Assembly: GCA_021796155.1 (NCBI GenBank)
Contig: JAJYOO010000002.1
Location: 1 to 26,946 of the forward strand
Length of the DNA: 26,946 nucleotides
Origin: Chloroflexota bacterium
GTDB taxonomy: Bacteria; Chloroflexota; Anaerolineae; Anaerolineales; Villigracilaceae
Direction: 5' to 3'
Shown one piece after another: positions 7,481 through 15,095 of this stretch (position 1 is the stretch's first letter; each line of letters begins with the position of its first letter). The position numbers were made by a program, and so were the translations under genes. The notes under the pieces are model-generated. The model was not told where the DNA came from. It saw only the letters and a program-made list of their open reading frames with translations, and made no database searches.

Positions 7481-8026
7481 TTTATGGAAAACGTATTCGT
7501 TTGCGCGGCGTGGAAAAAACGGACGTGCCAAAGTTTTACGAATGGATCAATGATCCTGAAGTGATAGAGAACCTTTGCGATCTATTTGCCAATGTCCATG
7601 AGCGATGAAGAGAGATGGTTTGAAGGTGTTGGTAGCCGCGATCAGCATGAGAAACCACTGGCAATCGAAATAAAGGAAAGCAAAGGCTGGAAACTGATCG
7701 GCAATTGCGGTTTCTTCAACATCGGATGGACGCACCGCGTGGGTGAGCTTGGAATCATGATCGGCGATAAAACAGTTTGGAATAAAGGTTATGGCACCGA
7801 GACAATGGAATTGTTGTTGAAGTATGGATTTGAGACTTTGAATTTTCATCGAATTTTTTTACGAGTTTATTCCACCAATCCGCGCGCCATACGCGCTTAT
7901 GAAAAAGCTGGATTCGTTCACGAGGGAACCATGCGCGAAGCAGTCTATAAAAACGGCAAATACGCCGACATACATTTTATGAGCGTGCTGCGTCCGGAGT
8001 GGGGCACGCGCTCGGAGGGTAAATGA
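7477..8026 (+). pseudogene. RimJ/RimL-type GNAT acetyltransferase, split by a one-base frameshift
   Basis: The ATG at 7477 follows a strong GGGAGGA site (7466-7472) and encodes MIYGKRIRLRGVEKTDVPKF and onward, up to PEVIENL. It then runs off frame to a TGA shortly after 7600. The rest of the domain (DEERWFEG, the acetyl-CoA-binding area near GYGTETMELLLKYGF, then NPRAIRAYEKAGF and the RPEW end) is open in the next frame to 8026. Dropping one T from the CTTTG run at about 7573-7577 gives PEVIENLAIYLPMSMSDEERWFEG, as expected for RimJ/RimL-type GNAT enzymes acting on protein N-termini or small amines. Either the gene is freshly broken or the base is a sequencing error; intact domain codons on both sides favour error or recent mutation. 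It overlaps both neighbours by four bases. Confidence 0.8.
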
Positions 8027-9018
8027 GCACCCATTATCACCAGCACGAAATGAAAGTTTATGGGGATGTCAAACTTTTTTCAGGAACCGGTTCGCCCGAA
8101 CTGGCAGAAAAGATTTCAAAATACCTGGGCTCCCCATTGTGTGGACATGACGTCATCGAATTCCCCAACGAAAATTTATTCATCAAATTAAATCAGAGCG
8201 TGCGCGGTCAGGATGTGTATGTAATCCAACACACCGCATCGCCGGTCCATCGCAACCTGATGGAACTATTGATCACCATTCAAACGTTGCGTCTCGACTC
8301 GGCTGCGCGCATCACTGCAGTTGTTCCGTATCTCGCATACGGACGTTCGGATAAAAAGGATCAGCCGCGCGTCCCGATCACGGGGCGTCTCGTCGCGGAC
8401 ATGATCGAGGTCGCCGGTGCAGACCGCTACATGACTCTTGATCCGCACGCGGGACAAATCCAAGGCTTCTTCTCCATCCCCGGCGATGTGTTGACCGCGT
8501 CTCACACGATTACCGAACATCTCAAGATGACGATCTGGTCGCAGTTGAAAGATCCAGTCGTGGTCGCGACCGATCTGGGCTTCGCCAAAAAGGGACGCAA
8601 CTACGCTGCCGATTTGGACACACCCATCGCGTTCATCGAAAAGCGCCGTTCGGGAAATGACGCAAAGGCTGAAGCTTTGACTCTGATCGGCGAAGTAAAA
8701 GGCCGTGACGTGCTGATTGTGGATGATGAAGTGAACACCGGAGGCTCCATTGCGCAGGCCGTAAACATCGTCAAGCAAAACGGCGCGCAGGACATTTACC
8801 TGGCTTTTGTCCATCCAATTCTTTCACGCGACGCAGCAGAGCGGCTGGCAGACTTGCCCATCAAACACATCATCACAACGGATTCGGTTCCGATCCCTGA
8901 TGAGAAGATGAAGCATCTTCGAGACCGCATCACGATCCTTTCTGTAGCCGAATTGCTGGGCGAGGTTATCAAACGCGCTCACGAAGGTCGAAGCGTGGGA
9001 GAAATGTTCAACGAGTAA
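8023..9018 (+). CDS. prs: ribose-phosphate pyrophosphokinase (PRPP synthetase)
   Basis: 331 residues. The family order is present: an FSGTGSPELA start, SVRGQDVYVIQ, the DKKDQPRVPITGRLVADM catalytic segment, LDPHAGQIQGFF (ATP/metal region), a basic flexible loop (EKRRSGND), and the PRPP-binding loop DVLIVDDEVNTGGS near residues 229-242. The enzyme makes PRPP from ribose 5-phosphate and ATP for nucleotide, His and Trp synthesis. Its PRPP loop (DDEVNTGG) and N-terminal FPNEN in place of the common FSDGE mark it as a divergent subtype. It overlaps the GNAT gene by four bases (8023-8026). ATG at 8050 is a less likely start. Confidence 0.93.
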   Translation: MSTHYHQHEMKVYGDVKLFSGTGSPELAEKISKYLGSPLCGHDVIEFPNENLFIKLNQSVRGQDVYVIQHTASPVHRNLMELLITIQTLRLDSAARITAVVPYLAYGRSDKKDQPRVPITGRLVADMIEVAGADRYMTLDPHAGQIQGFFSIPGDVLTASHTITEHLKMTIWSQLKDPVVVATDLGFAKKGRNYAADLDTPIAFIEKRRSGNDAKAEALTLIGEVKGRDVLIVDDEVNTGGSIAQAVNIVKQNGAQDIYLAFVHPILSRDAAERLADLPIKHIITTDSVPIPDEKMKHLRDRITILSVAELLGEVIKRAHEGRSVGEMFNE

Positions 9019-9030
9019 AAGTGTTTACGC

Positions 9031-9092
9031 GTCAAGTATCAAGCAATCTCATCACTTGACACATGACCTTGACACCGGACACTTGACACATG
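9031..9092 (+). repeat. CTTGACAC direct repeats and inverted repeat before mutM
   Basis: CTTGACAC occurs three times (9055-9062, 9068-9075, 9082-9089), spaced 13-14 bases. The 12-mer ACTTGACACATG occurs twice (9054-9065 and 9081-9092), the second supplying the mutM start codon. GTCAAGT (9031-9037) is the inverse of ACTTGAC (9054-9060), so a 7-bp hairpin is possible. No -10 box is spaced correctly from these TTGACA copies. Confidence 0.6.
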
Positions 9093-9890
9093 CCTGAACT
9101 TCCCGAAGTCGAAACCATCACGCGGACGCTGCGCCCCGAACTTGTCGGCAGGACAATTCTCGAGGCAGACGTCCGTTGGGCGCGGACGGTGGCAGTGCCA
9201 TCGGTAAAAAAGTTCAAGGAACAGATCAAGGGTCAAGAAATAATCGCGGTCTCACGCCGCGCGAAATTTATAAACATCCAACTTTCGGATTTCAACCTGT
9301 TCATCCATCTCCGCATGAGCGGAGATTTGATTATTAAAGGCAGTAAAATAAAAGCAGAAAAACACGATAGATTGATCTTGAATTTATCAGACAGCAAGGC
9401 GTTGGTGTTCAACGACACACGCAAGTTTGGCCGCGTTTGGTTAACAAAGAACATCGAAGAAGTATTGGGCAAACTTGGCATCGAACCATTGAGCAACGAC
9501 TTCACACCACAATGGTTGTACAATGCGCTTGTATCACGTCACCGCCAACTCAAGCCGCTGCTTCTCGACCAAACTTTCATTGCCGGCCTTGGAAATATCT
9601 ACACCGACGAAGCCTTGCACATAGCAAAATTGTATCCGCTGAAATTATCGGATTTGGTAACAAAGAAGCAGGCGGAACAATTGCATCAATCAATTCGAGG
9701 AGTTCTGCAGGAAGGAATCCTTCGCAACGGCGCCAGCATTGACTGGGTTTATCGCGGCGGAGATTTTCAAAATCATTTTCGCGTCTACGGACGCACGGGC
9801 GAAAAATGTCCGGTCTGTGGAACAAAGATCAAAAGGATCGTCGTCGGGCAGCGCGGCACACACTTCTGTCCGAATTGTCAAAGGAAGTAA
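9090..9890 (+). CDS. mutM: formamidopyrimidine-DNA glycosylase (Fpg/MutM)
   Basis: 266 residues, the usual length. The mature N-terminus is PELPEVET, with the catalytic N-terminal proline and following Glu. A conserved Lys lies in SRRAKFINI, the helix-two-turn-helix region reads FIAGLGNIYTDEAL, and the C-terminal zinc finger is CPVCGTKIKRIVVGQRGTHFC then CxxC. The enzyme removes 8-oxoguanine and ring-opened purines and nicks the abasic site by beta/delta elimination. No ribosome-binding site is visible before the ATG; a CTTGACAC repeat abuts it. The next gene starts three bases after the stop. Confidence 0.96.
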   Translation: MPELPEVETITRTLRPELVGRTILEADVRWARTVAVPSVKKFKEQIKGQEIIAVSRRAKFINIQLSDFNLFIHLRMSGDLIIKGSKIKAEKHDRLILNLSDSKALVFNDTRKFGRVWLTKNIEEVLGKLGIEPLSNDFTPQWLYNALVSRHRQLKPLLLDQTFIAGLGNIYTDEALHIAKLYPLKLSDLVTKKQAEQLHQSIRGVLQEGILRNGASIDWVYRGGDFQNHFRVYGRTGEKCPVCGTKIKRIVVGQRGTHFCPNCQRK

Positions 9891-9893
9891 AAC

Positions 9894-10622
9894 ATGCAAC
9901 CAATCACTCTTTCACTTTTTGCGCTGATTGGCATCGGCCTTGCATTGATGTTCTTTGGTTATTTCTTTGGTCTTTCCGAGGGCCGCGGCCAGGGATATAA
10001 AAGGCGCAAGAAAGAAGAAGCGAACGAAAAAGTTGTAATTCAGGCGCCGCTGCCGCCGCCAAGTCCGCCTGCGCCAGTTATTGATAACAGCCTGCTCAAA
10101 CTCAGCCTCGACAACAACAATCAGCCACGCCTCGATCTCGATGGTCTGCATGTGGACACTTCGCAACTGACAGCCGATCAACGAAAACGATTGATTGATT
10201 TAATGGTGGCGATGCGTCCATGGATTGAAGTCAAGCCGACAGCCGCGCCGCAACCTGTTTCTCGACCCATTGCCGCGCAGACGCCATCACTGTCAACCCC
10301 GCGTCCGACTCCGCCAGGAGCGGCTTCCATTTCTCAGCCAAAGTCAACGCCGGCCGCGCCCGCTCCCGTGTCGAAGGATGAACCGCCTGCATCAGCAAAC
10401 AGCATGGTCGGGCAAATTGATACAATCCTGCAAAAGAGTCTCATCGGTACACCGCTCGCCGAACGTGGCATCCGATTAATTGAGTCTTCGCAGGGTACTG
10501 TAGCAGTTTATGTGGGACTGACTCGTTATAACAGTGTCGGCGAAGTGACCGATCCGCAGGTACAGGCCGCGATCAAAGCCGCCATCGCGGAATGGGAAAA
10601 GAAATTCGTTCCCGGTGCGTAA
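9894..10622 (+). CDS. membrane-anchored protein with Pro-rich linker, unknown function
   Basis: 242 residues. An N-terminal helix (about residues 5-27) is followed by a basic stop-transfer segment (KRRKKEE), which places the rest in the cytoplasm. After a Pro-rich stretch comes LLKLSLDNNNQPRLDLDGLHVD, then a long Pro/Ala/Ser/Thr linker (about 115-165). The C-terminal region (about 170-240) contains IDTILQKSLIGTPLAERGIRL and VAVYVGLTRYNSVGEV, ending in an amphipathic helix. No family was recognised. AAGGAAGT lies upstream of the ATG, which is three bases after the mutM stop, so the two are probably co-transcribed. Confidence 0.8.
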   Translation: MQPITLSLFALIGIGLALMFFGYFFGLSEGRGQGYKRRKKEEANEKVVIQAPLPPPSPPAPVIDNSLLKLSLDNNNQPRLDLDGLHVDTSQLTADQRKRLIDLMVAMRPWIEVKPTAAPQPVSRPIAAQTPSLSTPRPTPPGAASISQPKSTPAAPAPVSKDEPPASANSMVGQIDTILQKSLIGTPLAERGIRLIESSQGTVAVYVGLTRYNSVGEVTDPQVQAAIKAAIAEWEKKFVPGA

Positions 10623-10637
10623 CAAATAATGGTGATC

Positions 10638-10684
10638 GTAGGGGCGAGGTTCTCTTGCCTAGGGCAGGGAGAACCTGCCCCTAC
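10638..10684. repeat. palindromic REP-like element between convergent genes
   Basis: A 47-bp imperfect palindrome with ends GTAGGGGC and GCCCCTAC. It has an inner perfect 7-bp arm pair GGTTCTC (10648-10654) / GAGAACC (10669-10675). On the plus strand it is followed by AATTTTT, so it may terminate the 9894-10622 transcript. Its right end (CTA, 10681-10683) is the stop codon of the minus-strand stress-protein gene. It shares its outer sequence with the element at 15846-15873. Confidence 0.7.
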
Positions 10685-11535
10685 AATTTTTGTCCAGGCA
10701 CATAACGCGCAGTCAAGATCGGACACTGCGCGCTCTCCGCAACTTCATCGGTGACATTGGGCGCATACATTTGACGCAAACCATGCGCGCTGTATGGCGA
10801 ACCCATGCAGACTAAATCGTAATTCCCTTCTTTGATCTCAGCTAAAATTTCCTCGACAATATTTCCCTGCCGCGCTTTGACGGAAGCCGTCAGGCCCGCG
10901 GCGCGCGCCGTTTCCAGTGCCTGCCGTATATTCCTTCCCGGTAGTGTGTTGGTGTTCACCAGATCGCGCCACTGCTCACGTTCTGCGCGCGCAGTCGGAT
11001 AATTCAAATCCACAGGCGGAGCAACGTGTAATAACGTAACTTCAGCCTTGTTTATAACGCCAACACGAATTGCGAGATGTTCAGCAGTGACTTCGTAACC
11101 GAGCCCGCCCGAACAAACCAGCATTTTTCTCAACGGCAGCCGCACTTGTGGAACATACAGAATCGGCCCGGAGATTTCGGACATCAAATGATGGATGGAT
11201 CGTCCGACCAACAGCCGCCGCATAGGCGGCCGTCCCAATGGGCCAACGACCGTGATGCAATCTTTTCGTTTTGCCGCACGCGGGATAACGTCTTCCGCGT
11301 TTCCATTTTGGATTTCGAACGAATACTTGATTTCTCGTTGTTGAAATAATTCAACGGCGCGCGCAAAAATATCTTCGAGTGGATACTTGTCGTCAATCGG
11401 CGCGCTCGGCAGATGTTCCGCGATGCCCAGCAAAGTCACGGGCGCATCGAGCGAAGCCGCGGCCCACGCGCCATATTCAACAGCGGGCCATGTGCTTTCA
11501 AAACCATTGGTGGCAATGAGAAATTCAGATTTCAT
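10681..11535 (-). CDS. tandem-domain universal stress protein (UspA family)
   Basis: 284 residues made of two Usp folds (about 1-140 and 141-280). The first begins FLIATNGFESTWPAVEYGAW and carries a nucleotide-binding-like GPLGRPPMRRLLVGRSIHHLM, matching G-x2-G-x9-G-[RS]. The second begins KMLVCSGGLGYEVTAEHLAI. Its corresponding motif (MGSPYSAHGLRQMYAPNVTDEV) lacks the glycine pattern, so only the first half may bind ATP. Usp proteins are cytoplasmic stress or energy sensors. The start follows GGTAGGT and comes six bases after the stop of the CHR protein gene. The stop codon is supplied by the adjacent palindrome. Confidence 0.88.
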   Translation of the reverse strand: MKSEFLIATNGFESTWPAVEYGAWAAASLDAPVTLLGIAEHLPSAPIDDKYPLEDIFARAVELFQQREIKYSFEIQNGNAEDVIPRAAKRKDCITVVGPLGRPPMRRLLVGRSIHHLMSEISGPILYVPQVRLPLRKMLVCSGGLGYEVTAEHLAIRVGVINKAEVTLLHVAPPVDLNYPTARAEREQWRDLVNTNTLPGRNIRQALETARAAGLTASVKARQGNIVEEILAEIKEGNYDLVCMGSPYSAHGLRQMYAPNVTDEVAESAQCPILTARYVPGQKL

Positions 11536-11541
11536 AATGAC

Positions 11542-12111
11542 CTACCGAAACAATAAAATACCAAGCAAACCGCTTCCCAGCAAGACCAGCGGCGGCGGTG
11601 CTCCGAGGACAAATGCAATCAGACTCAACGCGCCGATCAACAGCGGGCGCTTGCGGATGCTTTTACTGCCGCGGAATAACTTCCACGCCGCGACAGTGAT
11701 CAACATGGCAATAGCCGGAATCGTTCCATGAATGAATCCTTTCATCCACAGCTGGTCTTGAAAATTTTGCAGCACCAGCATAACAATGAACATGCTGACG
11801 GTCGGCGGCAAGGTCGCGCCAAACAACGCAGCTACTGTGCCGGGAAGTCCGCCCGCTGAAAATCCAATGAACATCGCGAGCTTCAACGCCTCACTGCCCG
11901 GCAGGAAATTGGAAAAACCAACCGCCTCGACAAACTGGGATTCGGTCATGATGTTTCCCACCACATCCTTGTACAGCAATCCCACCGAGGCGGGGCCGGA
12001 GGAAGTCATCAAATTCGTTTTGAAGAATATCCAAAACAATTCCAGCCAGATTCCAAAACGGGACGATGGACCATCCGAACGCAGCTCGACATCCACCCCG
12101 CGTGTCTTCAT
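11542..12111 (-). CDS. half-size chromate transporter family (CHR) protein, second of a pair
   Basis: 189 residues, one CHR domain. Visible are an N-terminal amphipathic helix and helix (LELFWIFFKTNLMTSSG), ASVGLLYKDVV, the FLPGSEALKLAMFIG segment (matching the PGPxAxNxAxxxG motif of ChrA in position but not in residues), GTVAALFGATLPP, and further helices to the C-terminus. It overlaps the previous CHR gene by four bases (12108-12111), so the two half-size proteins probably form a heterodimeric carrier. The family includes chromate exporters and is thought to move oxyanions; with cysH in the same operon, sulfate or a related anion is possible (inference). Confidence 0.82.
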   Translation of the reverse strand: MKTRGVDVELRSDGPSSRFGIWLELFWIFFKTNLMTSSGPASVGLLYKDVVGNIMTESQFVEAVGFSNFLPGSEALKLAMFIGFSAGGLPGTVAALFGATLPPTVSMFIVMLVLQNFQDQLWMKGFIHGTIPAIAMLITVAAWKLFRGSKSIRKRPLLIGALSLIAFVLGAPPPLVLLGSGLLGILLFR

Positions 12112-12626
12112 TTGAAAAGAAAGATCCCCGCAATCCCTGCAACGATCATGACGAGTGGCGGGGGCGCGTTAAATATAAAAGCAATCAGGCTGAGAGCGGC
12201 CATCGCCAACATCTTCCAGTCGAGCGGACCGCCATTCCCAACCAGCAATTGATATGCCACATAAACCATCAGCACTGCAACGGCAGGCATCAATCCTTCG
12301 ACGAAGCGACTCACCCACCCCTCGCGTCGCAGGCGATGCAGAACCATGAAGACGGCCAACATCAAAACAGTCGGCGGCAAACTCGAACCAAGCAACGCGG
12401 CCAATGCGCCGGGCAAACCGCCCACACGGAGGCCAATAAACATCGCCAGTTTCTCTGCCTCGCTGCCGGGAAGGATGCTGGAGAAGGAGACCGCTTGAAC
12501 GAATTGATCTTCGGTCACCAGTGTTCCAACCGCATCTTGATGCAAGAGTCCAACCGAGGCGATACCCGATGTGCTGAGAAGATTTACTTTTAGAAAAAGC
12601 CAGAAGAGTGAAAGCAGGATTCCCAA
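12108..12626 (-). CDS. half-size chromate transporter family (CHR) protein, first of a pair
   Basis: About 172 residues from a TTG at 12626, preceded by AGGG about five bases upstream. The frame is open to a TTG at 12695, which would overlap elp3 by 41 bases and add 23 residues with no family match. From 12626 the protein begins GILLSLFWLFLKVNLLSTSG, aligning with the start of its partner. It shares SVGLLHQDAVG, FSSILPGSEAEKLAMFIG and ALAALLGSSLPP with the second CHR protein, so the two are paralogues. Full-size ChrA has two such domains in one chain; here they are separate and translationally coupled. Confidence 0.8.
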   Translation of the reverse strand: MGILLSLFWLFLKVNLLSTSGIASVGLLHQDAVGTLVTEDQFVQAVSFSSILPGSEAEKLAMFIGLRVGGLPGALAALLGSSLPPTVLMLAVFMVLHRLRREGWVSRFVEGLMPAVAVLMVYVAYQLLVGNGGPLDWKMLAMAALSLIAFIFNAPPPLVMIVAGIAGIFLFK

Positions 12627-12654
12627 AAAATTCCCTGTTGATGAATCAGAAAAA

Positions 12655-14346
12655 CTAAACGATATTTTTAACCAAATACAACTCGCCGCGTTCAAAACCG
12701 CGCTCTAGATAATATTGTCGTGTCCCCACCGCGGAAATTACAGCCATGCGATGAAAGCCGTGCGCTTTTGCAATCAAATCAGCTTGTTCGAGCAAGTGCG
12801 TTCCAAGTCCCGCGTGTTGTGCCGCGCCTTCTTTTTCCGCGCCGACTGGAAGTGACTGTCCATAAACATGCACTTCACGAATCAATGCCGCGCCATCCAA
12901 ATCTTTCAATCCGGTTTGCGGTGCAGCTTTGGATGGTAAAGACAAACGCAGGAAGCCCGCCAGTTTATCATCAGGCGTTACAAAAGAAATGAAATGCTCT
13001 TCGGCATAATCGGCTTGATAAACAAGATCATCCAATTTGAGCCGCGATGAATCAATTGGCTTGCCGCGTACTTCGCGGCAACGGATACATTCACAATGAG
13101 TACCGCGGCGCTTCATTTCATCATGGACATCCTGCCGCAGACTCGTACGGCGATTCCCGTCAACGACATTCGTGGACGGAATATCGCGAATCACGCGATT
13201 GATGCGACAATAGCGCGGCACCGTCGGTTTGACATCCGCGATCAAGTCAATTAACTGTTCGGTCGTATACGGACGAAATTCGCCGCGTTGCCAGTATTCA
13301 TAAAGCTCAGCATTTGCTAATAATTGATTCGGATAAATTTTTATTTCGTCTGGGCAGAAACCTTCCCACAACCGCGCAAAATCTTCGCGGTCTGATTCAG
13401 GCGTGGCGCCGTGCAAATTTGGCATCCAATGCAAAACAATTTTGAATCCTGCGGCACGAAGCAAGGCGGTCGCACGCCGCGTGCATTCGACATCATGACC
13501 GCGCTTGTTCATTTCAAGGATTCGGTCGTCCAAGCTCTGTGCACCCATTTGAACTTTGGTCACGCCGAGGTGACGTAACCAGCGCAATTCATCGGGCGTT
13601 ATCTCGTCGGGACGAGTTTCGATGACAAGCCCCACATTTCGATGAGGCGCGGTTTCGTTTAACGACTGCGTCTCATCCAAGTTCGCTGCTGCGTCTTCTT
13701 TTGGTTCTTCTCCGCGATCATTGCGTTCTTCATCCCCCTCTTTCTCTCCCCCCAAATTCCGTGAATTTTGGGGGAGCTGGAGGGGGGCATTCATCGCATC
13801 AAAGCAACGCTGAACAAACCATTCCTGATAATCGCGGCGATACGAACTCCACGTTCCACCCAAAATCAACAATTCAATCTTGTCGCTTGGATGACCTAAA
13901 TTTTCAAGCGCCTGAATGCGCGATTTGACTTGCATATATGGATCAAAATCATGCTCGAGTCCGCGCATGGCGCCCGGCTCATCCGGCAGATACGATTTCG
14001 GCATACGCACGTCGGTCGGGCAAAAGATACATTTGCCGGGGCACGGATAAGGTTTGGTTAACACCGTCACCGTTGTCACGCCCGAAAGCGTGCGGACAGG
14101 CTTCATACGAATCCGTTCCAGCAAACGCACATCGGGGCGCAATTCACCCGCGTCCACCATTTGATGATATGCGGCAACCAAAACATATTTGCCGAGATAA
14201 CCGCCATCCTGCAATGGATATTTTCTCAACGCATCCATCACGGGTTTGCCGCTGCGGACCTCATCCATCACCTGGCGCGCCAAAACCATCCATTCAGGTT
14301 TAATGGTATGGGTCGCAACCCATTCTTCCTGTTTTGGCGATCTCAT
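12655..14346 (-). CDS. elp3: Elp3-like radical SAM/GNAT tRNA-modifying enzyme
   Basis: 563 residues. The radical SAM cluster CPGKCIFC (Cys102, 106, 109) follows TKPYPCP. The SAM domain continues through LLILGGTWSSY, VGLVIETRPDEITPDEL and KVQMGAQSLDD. A C-terminal GNAT domain contains REVHVYGQSLPVG, GLGTHLLEQADLIAKAHG and TRQYYLERGFERGELYLVKN. Elp3 installs a carboxymethyl (cm5) group on wobble uridine 34 of tRNA using acetyl-CoA and radical SAM chemistry; bacterial homologues act without the eukaryotic Elongator subunits. Residues about 187-220 are an acidic, low-complexity insertion, the first part of which (187-205) is encoded by a DNA palindrome. The start overlaps cysH by four bases. Confidence 0.9.
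   Translation of the reverse strand: MRSPKQEEWVATHTIKPEWMVLARQVMDEVRSGKPVMDALRKYPLQDGGYLGKYVLVAAYHQMVDAGELRPDVRLLERIRMKPVRTLSGVTTVTVLTKPYPCPGKCIFCPTDVRMPKSYLPDEPGAMRGLEHDFDPYMQVKSRIQALENLGHPSDKIELLILGGTWSSYRRDYQEWFVQRCFDAMNAPLQLPQNSRNLGGEKEGDEERNDRGEEPKEDAAANLDETQSLNETAPHRNVGLVIETRPDEITPDELRWLRHLGVTKVQMGAQSLDDRILEMNKRGHDVECTRRATALLRAAGFKIVLHWMPNLHGATPESDREDFARLWEGFCPDEIKIYPNQLLANAELYEYWQRGEFRPYTTEQLIDLIADVKPTVPRYCRINRVIRDIPSTNVVDGNRRTSLRQDVHDEMKRRGTHCECIRCREVRGKPIDSSRLKLDDLVYQADYAEEHFISFVTPDDKLAGFLRLSLPSKAAPQTGLKDLDGAALIREVHVYGQSLPVGAEKEGAAQHAGLGTHLLEQADLIAKAHGFHRMAVISAVGTRQYYLERGFERGELYLVKNIV
13734..13788. repeat. palindromic element read in frame inside elp3
   Basis: An imperfect palindrome of about 55 bp. 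Its inner arms are CCCCCAAATTC and GAATTTTGGGGG around CGT (about 13749-13774), and its outer arms are C-rich (CCCCCTCTTTCTC) and G-rich (GAGCTGGAGGGGGG). It has no stop codon in the elp3 frame and encodes residues 187-205 of that protein, in a stretch that ordinary Elp3 proteins lack. Confidence 0.65.
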
Positions 14347-15095
14347 TTCGCGTCCTCGGGTTGCAACACAAACTGATCTTTGACTTCAGCCAGTTCTTTG
14401 TGCTTGAACATGTCGGTGTGAAGTCCGCATTCGGTTTTGCCGCGGCCCGCCCAACGTCCCGCGCGATCGTTGTCATCCATCCCAACGGCAACAGTACATG
14501 GCGCGCATCCAATGCTTCGATAGCCGCGTTCATAAAGCGGATGCACTGGCAGTTGATGATCCACTATGTAAGTCTGGACATCGCGCTTCGTCCAATTAAG
14601 AAGCGGATTCACTTTCAATAATCCATCATCCTGCAATTCCAAAATCTGCGCGTGGGCCCGGTTGGAAGTTTGATCGCGTCGAATGCCACTGACCCAGGCC
14701 TTCAATCCGCTCAGCGCTTTTTGCATCGGTTGGACTTTATAAATATAACAACACAGATTTGGGTCCTGGAGCGGAAGTGAACGCACATTCTGGCGCGCAA
14801 AATGATCCCAACGCGAATCGCGATAAAGGTCAACGACGTTGAGATTCCATTCTTGCTGGACTTGTTCACGGAAAATCAGCGTATCCCAAAAATGGTAGCC
14901 AGTATCGAGGAAGAAAATTTTGATGTTGGGCAGGATGCGCGCGACCATGTGCAGCAGCGGCATGCTCTGCGTTTGGAACGACGTGCTCATCGCAATCTCC
15001 GGTGCGAACTCGTCCACCGCCCATTGAATAATTTCCGATGGCGGCTTCGCTTCGAACTGCGCCGAGAGCGCGGCGATTTCTTCATGCGTAATCAT
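14343..15095 (-). CDS. cysH: thioredoxin-dependent adenylyl-sulfate (APS) reductase, CysH family
   Basis: 250 residues. The four [4Fe-4S]-ligand cysteines of the APS-reducing subclass are present as C115-C116 and C197-x2-C200. The catalytic Cys223 lies in the C-terminal ECGLH motif. The SMPLLHM and LDTGYHFWDT segments fit the PP-loop-derived sulfonucleotide reductase fold. Because both CC and CxxC are present, the substrate is more likely APS than PAPS. It reduces activated sulfate to sulfite with thioredoxin. It is the first gene of a five-gene minus-strand unit (elp3, two CHR proteins, Usp). A TATAAT in the minus sense (15104-15109) ends eight bases before the ATG and no ribosome-binding site is seen. 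Confidence 0.93.
   Translation of the reverse strand: MITHEEIAALSAQFEAKPPSEIIQWAVDEFAPEIAMSTSFQTQSMPLLHMVARILPNIKIFFLDTGYHFWDTLIFREQVQQEWNLNVVDLYRDSRWDHFARQNVRSLPLQDPNLCCYIYKVQPMQKALSGLKAWVSGIRRDQTSNRAHAQILELQDDGLLKVNPLLNWTKRDVQTYIVDHQLPVHPLYERGYRSIGCAPCTVAVGMDDNDRAGRWAGRGKTECGLHTDMFKHKELAEVKDQFVLQPEDAK

Noticed and set aside
8266..8814. Minus-strand frame of 182 codons inside prs
   Set aside because: prs is a clear, complete family member on the plus strand; the antisense frame has no motif and no start signal.
9082..9087. TTGACA before mutM as a -35 promoter box
   Set aside because: No -10 box follows at 16-18 bases before the start codon, and three spaced copies point to a repeat rather than a single promoter.
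12066..12593. Plus-strand frame of 175 codons
   Set aside because: Lies antisense to the two CHR genes and is rich in His, Gln and Arg, as typical for shadow frames of membrane-protein genes.
13700..13800. A frameshift or misassembly in elp3 as explanation of the odd segment
   Set aside because: The frame stays open through the segment, and Elp3 motifs on both sides are in the same frame; an in-frame insertion explains it better.
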